A stretch of DNA of 64,000 nt from Wuchereria bancrofti (lineage: Eukaryota; Nematoda; Chromadorea; Rhabditida; Onchocercidae). Position 1 is the stretch's first letter. Every line of letters begins with the position of its first letter. The notes under the pieces are model-generated. The model searched no databases, was not told the DNA's origin, and was given only the letters and a program-made list of their open reading frames with translations. Both the position numbers and the translations under genes were made by a program. This document shows positions 1 through 14,300 of the stretch, one piece after another. Location of the stretch: assembly GCA_005281725.1 (NCBI GenBank), contig SSBO01000004.1:310001-374000 (forward strand), in the 5' to 3' direction.

Positions 1-2311
1 TCAAAATTTATTCATTAATTATAAAATTCAAATATTTCTTTAATTTATTACAACTAAAGTAAATATAAATTTGTCTTATTGCTAAAATAATCACATATTA
101 TTCAATAAAAGAAGAAAGAATATTGCAAATGCAATTCAATAATGGCATAAAATAAAAGCCTAATGATAATTAAAGTTTATAATACTATTTAAACAAGTAT
201 ATCTATCATAAATCTGTCAATTAGGTTAATTTTTTTAAAACTATTCTAGCATTAACTGATCGATATACTTCTTACTAATCTCAATTTCTAATCAAAAAAA
301 AAGATAAATAATAATTTTCAGCAAATTAAAATTGCAAATTTTGGGCATATAAATAGTTTGATAGGGTTTTAAAAAATTTCGATTTTGATATTACAAATAT
401 TGCATCTTTAACCTTAAAAAAAATATTGTTTATATATATTTATATATATTTTTTTCTAATAACAAAATTTTCAAAAGAGAAAGAAGCACTGAACTTGTTA
501 ATTTGTTACAAATGAAAATTCAAATTGAATTATTTTGAAAATTGTTAAAATTAGCATAACTTTGAGTGATTGCAAAAATTGTAAAATGATCAAAAAAGAA
601 AATTACAATTTTTAACGTTCAAAATTTTAATTAATGAGCAGAGAAGTTTAAACAAAAGAAAAATAAAAATTAGTACAATAAATGAGTATCAAATATAATT
701 TGCCCGAATTTACAGTTTGTCACAAATTGTACAAAATTTAAAATAAAATATAATACGTGTATTAAAAGAAAAAAAAAGAAAAGAAGGAAAAGGAAGAATG
801 AAAAAGAGAACCGTAAAATACAAATATTTCGAACTGATTTGTCTATTCGTTTATAATAAAATTATTTCAATAACATTTAAAAATACTACTTATTAATTAA
901 TTAAGTATGCATCAATTTTAATTTATCGTAATTTAGATATAATTCATTCATTTCACTTAAATGTTATACATATTAAGTATATACAATGAAAAATGACGCT
1001 AATTAAATTAATTAAATGTTATTTTATTATTTATTTTCATCATATTTCATTTGTAATTATTACAAAAAAAGAATTTTCGAAATGAATAAATAATTGAATT
1101 ATTATTGAATAATTAACTTGTGATTAGAGCAAAATTAATAGTGGCAATTATACAATCTTTCTTTTTAGGAAATGATAATTCATTTGAATTTATAATTAAT
1201 GAAAAAATTTAGCTAAACAAATAATCATTTATGACAATAGCATATGATGAATGCATTAGTTAAGCTCTTTAAAACTTTCATCTTTCAAAAAATATTGTTG
1301 AATGAAAGTTTCATCTAAAATTTGTTTACAAAAAAAAAGAAAAAAGGTAAGTAATAATTTAGTAATATTTTCCAAAACTCAAAAATTTATTTGAATAATT
1401 TTGAAGTAAATTTAAGCAAATTTTTAAAACTATCCTGGAAAAAATTTAAAAAAAGTCCAACGATAATTTAATTATTATCGCTACTTTAGTTTTATTTTCT
1501 ATCGTTTTAGATGTATAATTTTGATTTTAAAACATATGGATTATTCATAGTTCCTTATTTATTGTCCTATGAATATTCGTTTTTTATTTTTTGAAACTAT
1601 AAATTTACATCTAAAAATTTTCTTTTTTCATTAATTCTTAAGCTTAATTCATTTCAATAATGGATTAATTAATTTCTATTATTGTTAGTCATTATGAAAT
1701 AAAAAAAAATAATATGCAATATTTCAGTGAGCTTTAATTGAAAACCTGGAAAGAAGATAAATTTAATTTTTTTGGTTCACTTAAATTATGTTTCAAATTA
1801 ATTAATAAAATCGTTTATGAAAAAAAAAGAAAATAATTGAAATGAGTTTGAGTTGCAAACTTTCAAAACACATTTGCACTTACCATATGCTATTTATACC
1901 ATTACATCAAATAAAATTAAAAAATAAAAAAATTTAATTAATTAAGAAAACGAACAGAAATAAGTGTACAAAAAAAATTTTTCAAAAAATAAAAAATAAG
2001 AAAGCATTTTAGCACTTTACATCATATGAAATAATCTAAAAGCGGATAAAAAAGATAAAAAAAGGAAAACAACAAAAAAGGTATTAAATCATTTGACAAC
2101 ATAATAAACTGAATTAAGAAAGAATTAGTCAAGTGTTAAATTTTTTAATTTTATAATTAATTTTCATTTTTGTTTACTATCCCTGCGTCATTTGTTTCCA
2201 TTCTTTGTTTTCTTTTCTTTTCTTCGCTTTTTTTCTCTTTTGTTCGTTTTTGTTTTTAAATTGTTTTTTTTTTTGCTACATTTATAATTTAAAATTTGAA
2301 TTTTATCGAAT
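1..2311. other. Gene-free AT-rich stretch downstream of the peroxidase
   Basis: I see no exon here with both splice signals and protein-like codon content. The sequence is homopolymer-rich A/T DNA. It lies 3' of the minus-strand peroxidase and would hold its 3' UTR and intergenic DNA. A short open frame at 2205-2414 on the plus strand is only the mirror of a T-rich tract plus the last peroxidase exon. Confidence 0.6.
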
Positions 2312-2316
2312 TTATT
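2311..2316 (-). terminator. AATAAA poly(A) signal overlapping the peroxidase stop codon
   Basis: On the minus strand the last codons read CGC GAA TAA followed by A, so AATAAA overlaps the stop codon (TAA at 2314-2312). If used, the 3' UTR would be about 10-25 nt. No other AATAAA was noticed on this strand within the next few hundred bases. Confidence 0.45.
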
Positions 2317-5300
2317 CGCGCCATTTTGTTAAATCAATTTGTGAAATTGCTGAACATTTTGTCAGATGTCCTTTTGGTATCAAAAATGCATCCTGTGAAA
2401 TGCTACCAAATTGATCACCGTTATTGCAAATGATGCTAGCTAATGTGACCTTTCGAAGTTCGGCTAATTGAGCTGCAGTAAAAATGCCGGGGTTCTCGTA
2501 GTAAAACCTAAAATTTATTCAATCAATAAAATTGATTATTAAAAAATAATAAGAAAAAAACCAAAAATAAAAAATATTAAACAAAAACGAAAAAATTAAA
2601 GAATAATAAGGAAAAAAAACAAAAAAACAGCGATAATGCAACAATAAAATGTAAATAAATTGCAATTCTGCTTTAAAATAATGAAGGATTAAATTGTAAA
2701 CAAAAAAAAAAATATTTGAAAGCAATTGGTTTTGATTTATGGCAAGTAAAATCAGAGATCATTTTCGACGACGCTATTGTAACAATAAGTGCGGAAGAAG
2801 CCAAGAAGTTTGGTGAAAAAACATTGAAAAAAACTAACGAAAGCCTAAATAACTAAACAGAGAGAGGGAGAGAGAGAGAGAAAAAAAGGAAGATAATTCG
2901 ACAGTTCTGCTAAAATTAAATATGCATATTTTTAATTATGCAATTATTAGAAAGAAAAGTAAATTTTTAAGGAATATTTAAAATTTCTCAGACTTAGTTT
3001 CTCGTTTTTGAAAGAAAAAAACAAAGAAAAAAAAAAGAAGGATGAAATGCTAAAGATGGGAGAGGAGAAATAAGAAGGAAAATAAAAAGAATTAAGAATG
3101 TAATAAAATTTTGAGATAAAAATATAAGAAAAAAAAAAAGAAAAAACAAAAGTTTGAATTAACTGTTCAAAAGTTTGAATCAAAGTTGAATAAATTAAAT
3201 TTCAATTCTTTCTTTTTTTTGCTAAATATATAATAGAAGTTAAAATTTAAATTACCTGTCACCATCACGTAATCTTTTAAATTGATCACCAATTAGACAA
3301 GCTAATGTTGTACCAACTAAACCACCAATAACTGGATCTTCAACCATTGAACCAATATACAAATCAATATCATCTATGATATATTACTACTGTTTTTAAC
3401 TCTTTCTTTTTTTGGAATTAATTTTTAATAATTTCAAGAAAAAGAAAATTGAAGGAAAAAAAAGATAGATGAAATGCCACTACAAAAGTTAAATGACAGA
3501 GACGAAGTAATAAGTAAAAATAAAAAAAGTTAAGAATACAATGAAATTTCGAAATAACATAAACTAGATCAGCAAAAAGTAAAACTTAAAGAAAGTAACT
3601 AAAACGATATCAAAGGTTTATATAAGAAATGCTCATCACAATTGTAGAAATCAATAATCTTGAAAAATTTAATAACTTTTATGATCTAATTTTACTGAAA
3701 ATTTAAATTATGGGCTATAAATTTTATTAAACAAATAGTAACAGTTGAATTAAAAAAAATGTCATTATTATTAAATTAATTTTCTCGAATTTCAATGTGA
3801 AATGAACATAAATTAATTAAGTTATAGAAAAGTAAAGAAAATATTTAAGTCAAAATTTTCGTGCATTTATGAAAGATACATAATATCAAAAAATAATTTA
3901 CTAATTTACTCAATTAATAACAAGTTGAAAAGGACAGAAAAAGAAACAGATAGGGAGAAAGAAAGAAAGAAAAAAAAAAGAAAAAGCATGAAACTTACCA
4001 ACTGTTTTATAAGTTCTTGATAAACCATGACGTATATTTTTATCTAAAATTTCATTTTTTAAATCATCAAAATTATGCGCTAATGGCATTCCACAAAAAT
4101 GTCGCCATTTATTAAACGATGGTAATCCATGATCACGTCCACGTTGAATATTGACAGATCCAAGATCGGTACTTAATAACAATTTATTATTTTCTTTTTT
4201 TTATTATTTTTTGACAGAGAAAAAAAAAGAAAGAAATATTTGAAAAAAATGCTGTAATAAATGCGGAAAAAATTAGAAGCAAAGTTATCAATTAATAACA
4301 ATCAGTTTATGATTTACTAGTGATAATTTTGGTAATTTCGAAAACAATTTTTTTTAATTTAATAATTCTGATAATTAAAAAAAATTTTTTTTTGAATAAA
4401 TTTTACTAGAGGTAAAGCATTTACCTTCCAAACATTTTTTCAGTGATTGATTTACTCATACGATGAGGACGTTTTACAGGTGTCATCATAAAACCACGTA
4501 AAATTGGATCAATCCCACCTTCAAATAAAATTTTCCTTGATTTGAAAACACCATCACCAAACAGGAATCCACCATGACTAATATTATTTCCGGCAAAGTC
4601 TAATCGTTGATAAAATTCCTAAAAAATATCAAACAAAAAGAAGAAAAAAAAGAGATAAAATATTAGTGAAAAATAATAAAATAAAAATTATGCTAATAAT
4701 TAAAATGTTAATTTAGCAATAATTTGAATTAATAATATATTGATGTAGAATGTAATGCAAAAATTAAACGTAATATGTCATATGCTAATTAATTTTTTAA
4801 TTAAATTGAAAAATTATTTACTTTATTATTTAAAAAAATTATTTAAAAAATTATAAAATTATACATAAACGATATAAGTATATATACTGGTATATTAATT
4901 ATTTTTTTTTTTTGAGTTTAATTATTATGGCAAACCTGCAGCATTCCATGTCCAAATCGATAAGCTGAAGTGGTAAAAACATTTGATACGGTAGGGTTAA
5001 TTTTTGAATTATACCCTTTATAAGAACCAATATGTTTATCCATAGTATTGCCCAAAATCTTGGGCAAAAATTCATTATAGGTTATTACTTGTATTTCAGC
5101 ACCAACAATTTTTCGCGTTTCCTGGAATAAGCGATCACCGGACCAATCTGGATTCAATTTTTGTAAAATTGTTGCTATCCTAAAATAAACAAAAAGAAAA
5201 AGTAAAATTTAAAAAATTTTGTTTTTTGTAAACATAAATAAGTAAAAAATTAGAAAAAAGGAAAAGAAATGATATAAATCATAAAAAAAATCACTAGTTT

Positions 5301-8300
5301 AAAATATTATCTGTCTCTTCTATTTTTAAAAGGTTTTAAATTAATTTAAAATGTGTAAAATTTAATTGAAAAAAGATTTTTTAATACGTACTTAATTATT
5401 TAATTTTATCAATAATATGATAAAAATAATTAAATAAATTACAAAATTACATAAAGCAGTAATAAAAGCATTTATATATATTGAAATAATTACATATTAT
5501 AATACCAATAATTTTTGAAATAATTAATAAACAGATGAAAAAAATAAAAAGAAAATACAAGAAATAATATTATAAAAGAAAAGAATTAGTAAAAATTAAA
5601 AATTTACCTGTTATGCTCTCTTGTAAATAAAATATGAACAGATGATAAGCCAATGAATAAATTAACACGAATATCACCTGCTGTAAATGTTGCCGTACAT
5701 TTTTGTGGTGAGCTACATTTTGATTGATCAAAAGGCAATACCTATAAAATCATTATAATATTTTATCATAATTTTAACAAATTATTATGGTCATATTATA
5801 GTTTAAAATTTAAATAAATTATTATTTAAATTCTAAACTAAAGAAAAAATATTATGAAAATATTACATATTATAATAGTAATAATCTTTAAAATAATTAA
5901 TAAACAGAAGGAAAAAACAAAACCTATTAATATCACAAAAAAAAATTAGTAAAAATTATATTTTTTTCTTTCTTTTTTTAAAATTTCTTATCAAAATGAA
6001 GCAAATAAGAAAATTCAGAAATAAATTTTTTAGTCGCAAAAGAAAATAATACATTGTTACGAAATTTTTTTTAATAATTTTTACACTATCAGCAATTTTA
6101 TTTAAATTATCTGCTAGCTAATTTATTAAATAATTATTTCATATCATTTATTAGTTGCATATTTTTCTTCTAATTCTTTTTTCTTTTGTCTCTTTCCCCA
6201 ACTTTTTTTTAAAAATAATTNTGAAAATTAAATTAGTTAAAAGGTCAAATCTACAATAAATTAATGATTGAAATCAACCATCTGATTGTTAAACTTGTTC
6301 ATTCGCAAGAAACCGGTCCTTGCTTGGCGGAACTTGTGCACATCTTTCAGCGATGATCCATATAACGGCGAAGCATCAATGAATGCTGTATTCTCATTTA
6401 GCTGTTCACGTGGTATTCCGTTCCGACCGGTACCACAAATCGGTGACGACCGTGAAACTTTCAAGCAGTGTCGTTGCTTAAAGCTGTAAATATGATTAAT
6501 GCATTACATCATATTGTTGTTAAATATTAGTAGTAAAATAAGGATAATTAATAATGATAGTAATAATAACAATAATAATAACGCAATAATAATAATAATA
6601 ATGATAACAGTAATGATAATAACAGTGATAAAGCAGTAGAAGTGATTGCTAGTAATATGCTTATGATAACAATTATGATGATAAGAGATGATAATGACTG
6701 GAGAAAGACAGATGATAACAAACTATTTCTCTGTCTTTAAGGTAATCATTTTGAAACAAAATTAATTAAGTCTCTTGAGTTGAAATATTTGATATACAGT
6801 GCAACCATCTATCATAATGTTTTACTAATACAGTAATACTTGTTAGTTCAATAATTTTTTGAACTTTTAAATAAACATTTAACAAATAATAAAAATAAAT
6901 AAGAGTAAATATTTGATTAGAAAATTTAGTATTTGAGAAAATAAAACAGATGAGAGCAGAAGCAATGAATATGAAATTGCACTAAAAATATTTGATATAC
7001 TATGATAAGGGTAAGAATAATTAGGCTATTTTCATTTTTTATAATTTCAAATAAAATAATAAAAAGTAATAATTACACTCAGTAAAATATATCATTTTCA
7101 GTCATTTTAAAATTATCAAAAGGTATTAATTATAATGCAAGAATTACATTACTTAGATTATTACAATTTTTTTTTTTACAAAACAATTATTATTTTTTTT
7201 AAGAAATATTTATTATTATCATTTTATTACCATTTTTTAATTTTTTTATTTTCATAATTATTGCCATTCTATCGTCATAAAATTTATAGCTATTACCATT
7301 TATTAAAAATAACAACAATTTAAAAAAGTGAAAAAAGTGGTAATCATTTAGAAGATGAAGAATTTTTGAAAATTATGAATCACTTTGCGCTATTGTATAC
7401 TGTTGGCGCAATTTTCAACGCAATTTCATGATATTTTTTTCCCTGTTTTTCGTGCCTTATCAATTTTATCATTGTTTTCTTTTCTTTTGCGTTGAAAATA
7501 AGATGATAACATTAAGCGATTAAAGCATTTTCATTATTCTTTGTCTTCTCTTTTTTTGTTTCTTTTAAATTTGTTTTATTAATAAATTGTTTAAGCTTAA
7601 AAAATAAAAGATTGTTCCCAAATTCTTTTAATTTAATTACAAAATTTCCATTTTCCTTAATTTAATTACAAATTTTCCATATTGTTTTAATTTGATTGTG
7701 AGCTATATTTAACCAATTGAATTGGTGAAATAAGTGACAGATGAATGATTAGAATATAAATAAAAATATTGAATGAATAATAATACAAAGCTTTTCCTTT
7801 GCTTTCTCGCCCTCTCTCTCTCTCTCTCTCTCTATTTCTCTTTCTTCCTTTCCCTTCCTCTTTCTTTTTTATTCATTAGTTGCATTTTTATAATTATTAT
7901 TTTAAATAGCTATTCATAAAATTATTGCAAAAAATTCTATCATAATATATTGCTATATCGAAAAAATTCTAATGAATTTGTAGTTAAAAGATTAAAGCAA
8001 TAAAAAATATTACAAAAATTATCACTTATCATTTTTTATCATTAGATATACCATAAAATATATTAAATGAAATGGAATTGAAAAAGTATAGATATAAAAT
8101 GTTGCAAAAATTACTACTAATCATTTCTTACCATTCTTTTAACATTAAATATACTTAAATGAAATGGAACTGAAATTAAATGAAATAGAATCGAACAAAG
8201 AATATACGAATATAGAAACGTACGCTTCATTGTCATCTTTTACGGAAATTGGTATCGGCATGCAAATGGATGGTACCGGTTTACAGGATGTGCATTTAGC

Positions 8301-11300
8301 TGATGGTTGCAAGGTTGTTTTAGCAATATCATGTGACATGAACTGTCCAAATTGCATCATTAATGCATTATATTTATCATGTGGCACACTTTGTGAACTG
8401 GATAATAGAATACGTGAAACTTCACGTGCCGTTGGACGTGTATTTCGTATTGAAGCTAAAAATTATAATAAAAATATTTACAAATTTACTTAAAAATGGA
8501 AAAAATCAAAAAAAAAAATAATGAAAAGTAAAAAAGGAAGAAAAAAGAAAAATTTGTGAGCAATTTATGATAAATTTAAATTATGGTTTTTTTTAAACTA
8601 TTTCAATTATAATGAAATAAGTGAAATGTTACTAATGAAATTTTAATTTGCAATAACAATTAATTTGCATAAATTATTGCTTTTATACAAATTAATATTA
8701 CTCTATGTCAAATTCTTTTCTTTCCCGTTGTTTTGTAAAACAAAAAATAAACAAACAAAGAAAACAAAAAAAAAAGAAAACAGAGAATGAAAGAAAAAAG
8801 GAAAAAAAACTATAAAGATGATTATCACTTCATAATTATCTATCTTATCACTAATGAATTAAATAAACCAATCTAAAATATTTTTTCCATTCCATTTTGT
8901 TAGCGTTGCTTTTTACTGAATTGTTCAAATGCTATCAATAATTTTGTTTCGTTTAAATCTATTTTTTTGAAATTAAAAAAAAATTTAATTCAACAAAAAT
9001 GTTAAAATAGCGAAATTTTGTCCGATTTCTAGAATAAATTTTATTTCTTCCAGCACTTCTTGTGAAATTCTCGTAAGAAATTTTATCAAAAGTAAAATGT
9101 ATGATATGTTGAAAGATAAGAGAAAAAATGAAAGGAAGGAGAAAGAGAGAGAGAGAGAGAGCGATGAACAAAAAAATAAAATTAACGAGGAAATGAAATT
9201 AAATTAACGAAGAAACATGAAAATATTTCTGGAAGAAAGAGACAAGAAAAAGAAATGTGAGATAATGAATATTTGATATTATATTACGATTAAATATCAC
9301 GACAAAATTACTGATAATAATAAATATTAGTTAGTAATTTCAAAGTAAGAAACTTACAAACGGGTTCTGATATCTTATCATCATATTCAGCTGGTAAATG
9401 CCTGGAAATTATTTCTAATTAGATTTGTACAAAGAAAAAATATCAGAAAAATTTAACAATAAAATATAAGTTAAAATTTAAAATGATAAGCAAAAAGTTT
9501 TTTAATTGTCATTAATTCGTTAATCGAACAAATTTTTATTCCTTAGAAACAAAAAAAAGAAAACAAAAAAAAAAAAAAAGTGATTTAAATTTTTGTATCA
9601 AATTTTGAAAATTTATTAATCAAAAAATTAATTTAATTTACTATTCATAACATTTCATGCATCAAAATAATTCTTCTAATATATGATATGAAAAAAATAT
9701 ATGAAAAGAATTTTCACGATTCTAATTTTAATTATTAAAAATGATGAAATAATTCTTACAAACAAAAATAAATGTAATTAATCATTATATTACCTAAAAT
9801 ATGGTCTAAAAGCTGCACCAAGAAGTGGTTTTTCTAAATTATTGCAAACACCATCAAAACTTCGATACATTAAATGATAGCATAATGAGCGAGCACAATC
9901 AGTTTCAGTAAGCTAAAAATACAAAATTATTTCTAGTTTTTTTTCCAAATTTAAAATGTAAATTTAACTTTCTCGAGTATTTTTTTTTAAATAATATTAT
10001 CTAAGACATGAGCTAAAAAAATAGCACTAAGCAACAATTTATCAAATTTGTATCTATTAAAATTACCTTTGGTACACATCCTGTACCAACAGCTTTAGTG
10101 ATATCATCAATTGATAATAATTTTCTTCTTGATGTATCCTCAACTGATATAATACGATGATTTTTAATCATATTTTCGGCTAAATTTTTATCAGTTGAAT
10201 TAATCGCACTACAATCGCCACTATTGATCGGACTAGATAAATGGTCATCTGAAATAATAACTTGAATAATTAGTATAGAATTATATAATAGTAGTGTTAA
10301 TTATAAATGTTCATTTCCTTATCAATTATCATTTCTTATATTCAAATAACTGAATAATTAGTATCATCATATGATATAATATATCACGATAATATCGTAA
10401 AAGTACAAATAAATCGTAGGTAGTTATGTAGTATTAGCGAATATTATATCATTTATTTACTATCAGTTATTAATTTTAACTACTTTAATCAACTTAACAT
10501 TAAATTAAGATTTGTAAAAGTGCGTAATACTTGCAAATCATATAACTGATTGATAATTTTACTTGTAAATTGTATTTGTGTATTATATATGATAAGTTAA
10601 CTTTTTTTAAAAACATTTTTAAAATATCTATTTTATGCTTATTATTATGTGCTAGCATTATTCATTTCAAAGTATTTATGTTATAGCCATTAATTCTTCC
10701 AAAAAAAAAAATCACTCTTATCAGATTATAATTTCATTACATTATCTATTATTTAAAATCAATACATTCAATGTATTTCAAAATAAAGTAAAATAAATAA
10801 TATTCGAATATTAATTATTGTTTGATAGTTTTTTTTTTTTTTTTTTTTAGAGAGAAATATATACGATCGTCTAATGTCTGAGTAATATTTCAGAAAATTT
10901 CAGGTAATATATGATTAATATAATTATTTATGGACTTTGCCAATAGAAATAATTATCATTAATTTCATTTAATAATCAAAATTAATAATTTTATTGTTAA
11001 CATTTATTTTAGAATTGAAATATTTCTTATGTTATTTTTTTTCTGCTTGATGCTCAACAATTAAAATTTAAGAAATCGTAAAAAAAATTGAAATAAGATA
11101 TAAAATTATTATAAAATAAAAACAGAGCATTTTTATTCAAATTTATATTATTGTTTTTTTTTCTAAATATCTTACAGAAATTTTTGCATAACTTTGAAAT
11201 TAGTACAAAATTATTCATTTGGAAAAAATTTTTTATAAAAAAATCAAAAGCAAAAGCAAAAAAATAATTGTAATAATAAAAAAAATAACATAATGTATGA

Positions 11301-14300
11301 CAATAGTTTAAGCGAGAAATTTTTGTCGTCATTACTTCCTTTAAAATTTATGAACTTCAAAAGAAAGAAAAATGAGAAACTAGTTTTCAACGTGTACTTA
11401 CTTCGAAATTTCACGCATAACTAATTGTAAATTAAAAATAAAAGAAAGAAGAAAAGATAAAAAGTTTTCATTTTATCATTAATTTTGGTGATTATTATTA
11501 TTTGTTGTTACTATTTGTTGTTGTTGTTGTTATTTGTTGTTATTATTATTTGTTGTTGTTGTTATTTGTTGTTATTATTTGTTGTTGTTATTTGTTATTG
11601 CTATTTGTTGTTGTTATCACCAAAATTAATGATAAAATTTACTGTTGTTATCTGCCGTTTTGCTGTTTGTTTTGTTATTAATTAATTTTAATTAATTAAT
11701 AATGTTAATTTTAAATCTTAGCATAAAAAATATTAAAATTTAATATAATATATTTCATTGTGAAAAGATTTACTCGAAAACAATTGGTTGTTGATTTGAA
11801 TAATTGGTGCTATTTTCAATTTTAATATAAAAATTTCGATAAAAATAAATTTTGATTTGTTTAGAAAGATAAAAACAAACATGCATGTTATGCCAAATTA
11901 TCATTACATCATAAAATTTTTGCCCGAGTAAAATTACTAAAATTTAAAAATAATTATTTCTGTTTAAAAGGAATTGGTAATAGTAATAAAATTCTTATAA
12001 CGAACTGGTTAAATTTATTTCAGTGAATTCAAATTATAGAGTTATAAAAGTTTCGTAGAAATTTATTATATTACGAAATGGAAAATTCACATTAATTACA
12101 ATCATTTATAATAAATTAAAAATTTAAAAATGTTATTTCTAAAATTATACCTATCGTAAACATTATCTGCTTATAAATTTTAGAATGACAGTAAGAAAGT
12201 GAAAAATTACAAATTTAAAACAAAATGATTGAACATGTCAAAAACATTTTTTCATTCCAAAAATTCCACATAGAAAATTAAATTCTTTTTTTCTTTTTAT
12301 TCTGACATTTTTCACATTATACAGTTGAAAAATATTATAGTGAAAATTTGAACTTACACTATCTTTTTAATTTTTTACTTCCTCATTCTTCATTTCATTA
12401 ATTTCTCTTCCTTTTTCTTTTTTTTGCTACCATTTCTCATTATTGTTATTACTTTTTGGTAAAATAAAACATAAAAAAGACAAATAAACAAATAAAAAAT
12501 AATTATAGCAAATGATATTATATTGGTGTTAAACTTTTTTTATATTTTGATACTAACATTATTTTAAAATATTAGTATTATTTTTTGCACCATATATTTT
12601 CACTATTACTATTGTAATCTTAAAGAATAGCAATATTGATTGGATGAATTTTTTTTTATAATTTTTTGTGAAAGACATAAATGTATATTAAATTCAAATA
12701 ATTTCAGAAAAAAACTGATAAAATAAATCTTTTTACTTATTCATTTTTTTTTTGATGTAAAGGTATTATGCCATTTTATGTTTTATAATTTTTATGCAAT
12801 CATTTATAAAAGTATTATTTCACTAGTTTTCATTACTCATTCATAATTTTTTTTACCTGAACAACTAAAATTGTTTGCATTAATATATAAAATTAAAAAA
12901 TTTTTTACTCCATTTCTGTCACATATTTTAGGCTTTTTTCCTCAGAAAATATGCTATATTAAAGTGTCATTTGTTAGTTTATAAATAAATTATCAAAAGG
13001 ATAGATTAACAATTTTTTCAAATATCAATTTTTTTCGCATATTTTGGCCTAAATTGGTTTATTAAAATAATAATAATGTTATTATTACTCAAATATTAAA
13101 TATCAATAATTTCTTTTCTAAATAACAACACTCTTCATTTAAAATTGATTTATTATTAATTACTATTATTGTTATTATTATTCGAATATCATATAATAGT
13201 AATTTTTAAAATATCAATTCTCTTCACATAGCTTAGTCTAATTTTATTTATTATTATTATTCGCCTGCTAATGATAAATAATTAAATAATAGTAGAAATT
13301 TAATGGTTTGTTGAGAAGTAAAATTTCTCCATTCTTTTATAATATATTTATCCTTTCATCTTTGTTGATTTCTACAATAATCGATCATTTCATTCAGAGA
13401 TTTCATTGTTCATCAATCGTTGATCATTGATTTTCTTTCTAACCATTTCATTAGTTATCATTTTACATCCTTCTATTCAACCTTTCTTCGTCATTTATTC
13501 ATTAATCTTCCAAAATTTTAAAAAAAAATTTTAAAACTATTAACAATAAATATAACATTGTGAGATCTACGAATAAAACACTTAAAAAAAACAGGAAAAA
13601 TTCCTTCTCAGCTAAGAGTAAGAATAATGATAATTAAAAATGTAAATGAAATAAGATAAAAACCAAGAGTTAAATAATGATAAATAAAATGTAAAACGAG
13701 TGAATAACAATTATTATCATTATATAATAATGGTAATAATTTTATAATAATAATAATAATAAAATGATACTATTATAAGAGAATTTAATTGATACTTCTT
13801 TATAAGAAATGAAAGTGAAAATTAAAGAAAGAAAACGAAATATTTTGAAAAATTACAAAGTATAAATAAATAATTTTTTTAATGTTACTTCAATCTTACG
13901 ATAATATATATCAAATTGGTTAATTATTTCATATTTCATTTTATTCATTTTATTAAAATTTATTTTAAAAATAAGATTATTTGGTATTCTACATTTTCTA
14001 ATAGTAACAAATTACAATCTGTTTGTTTATGANTTAATGTTACTTCAATCTTACGATAATATATATCAAATTGGTTAATTATTTCATATTTCATTTTATT
14101 CATTTTATTAAAATTTATTTTAAAAATAAGATTATTTGGTATTCTACATTTTCTAATAGTAACAAATTACAATCTGTTTGTTTATGATTAAGAAAAAAAT
14201 TTTTTAGCATTCATCTTTACTTATATACGTTACATATTTTTCCATTTATCAATACATTCATTTATATTTTCTAATTTATTTCCAATTTAATAAATTAGAA

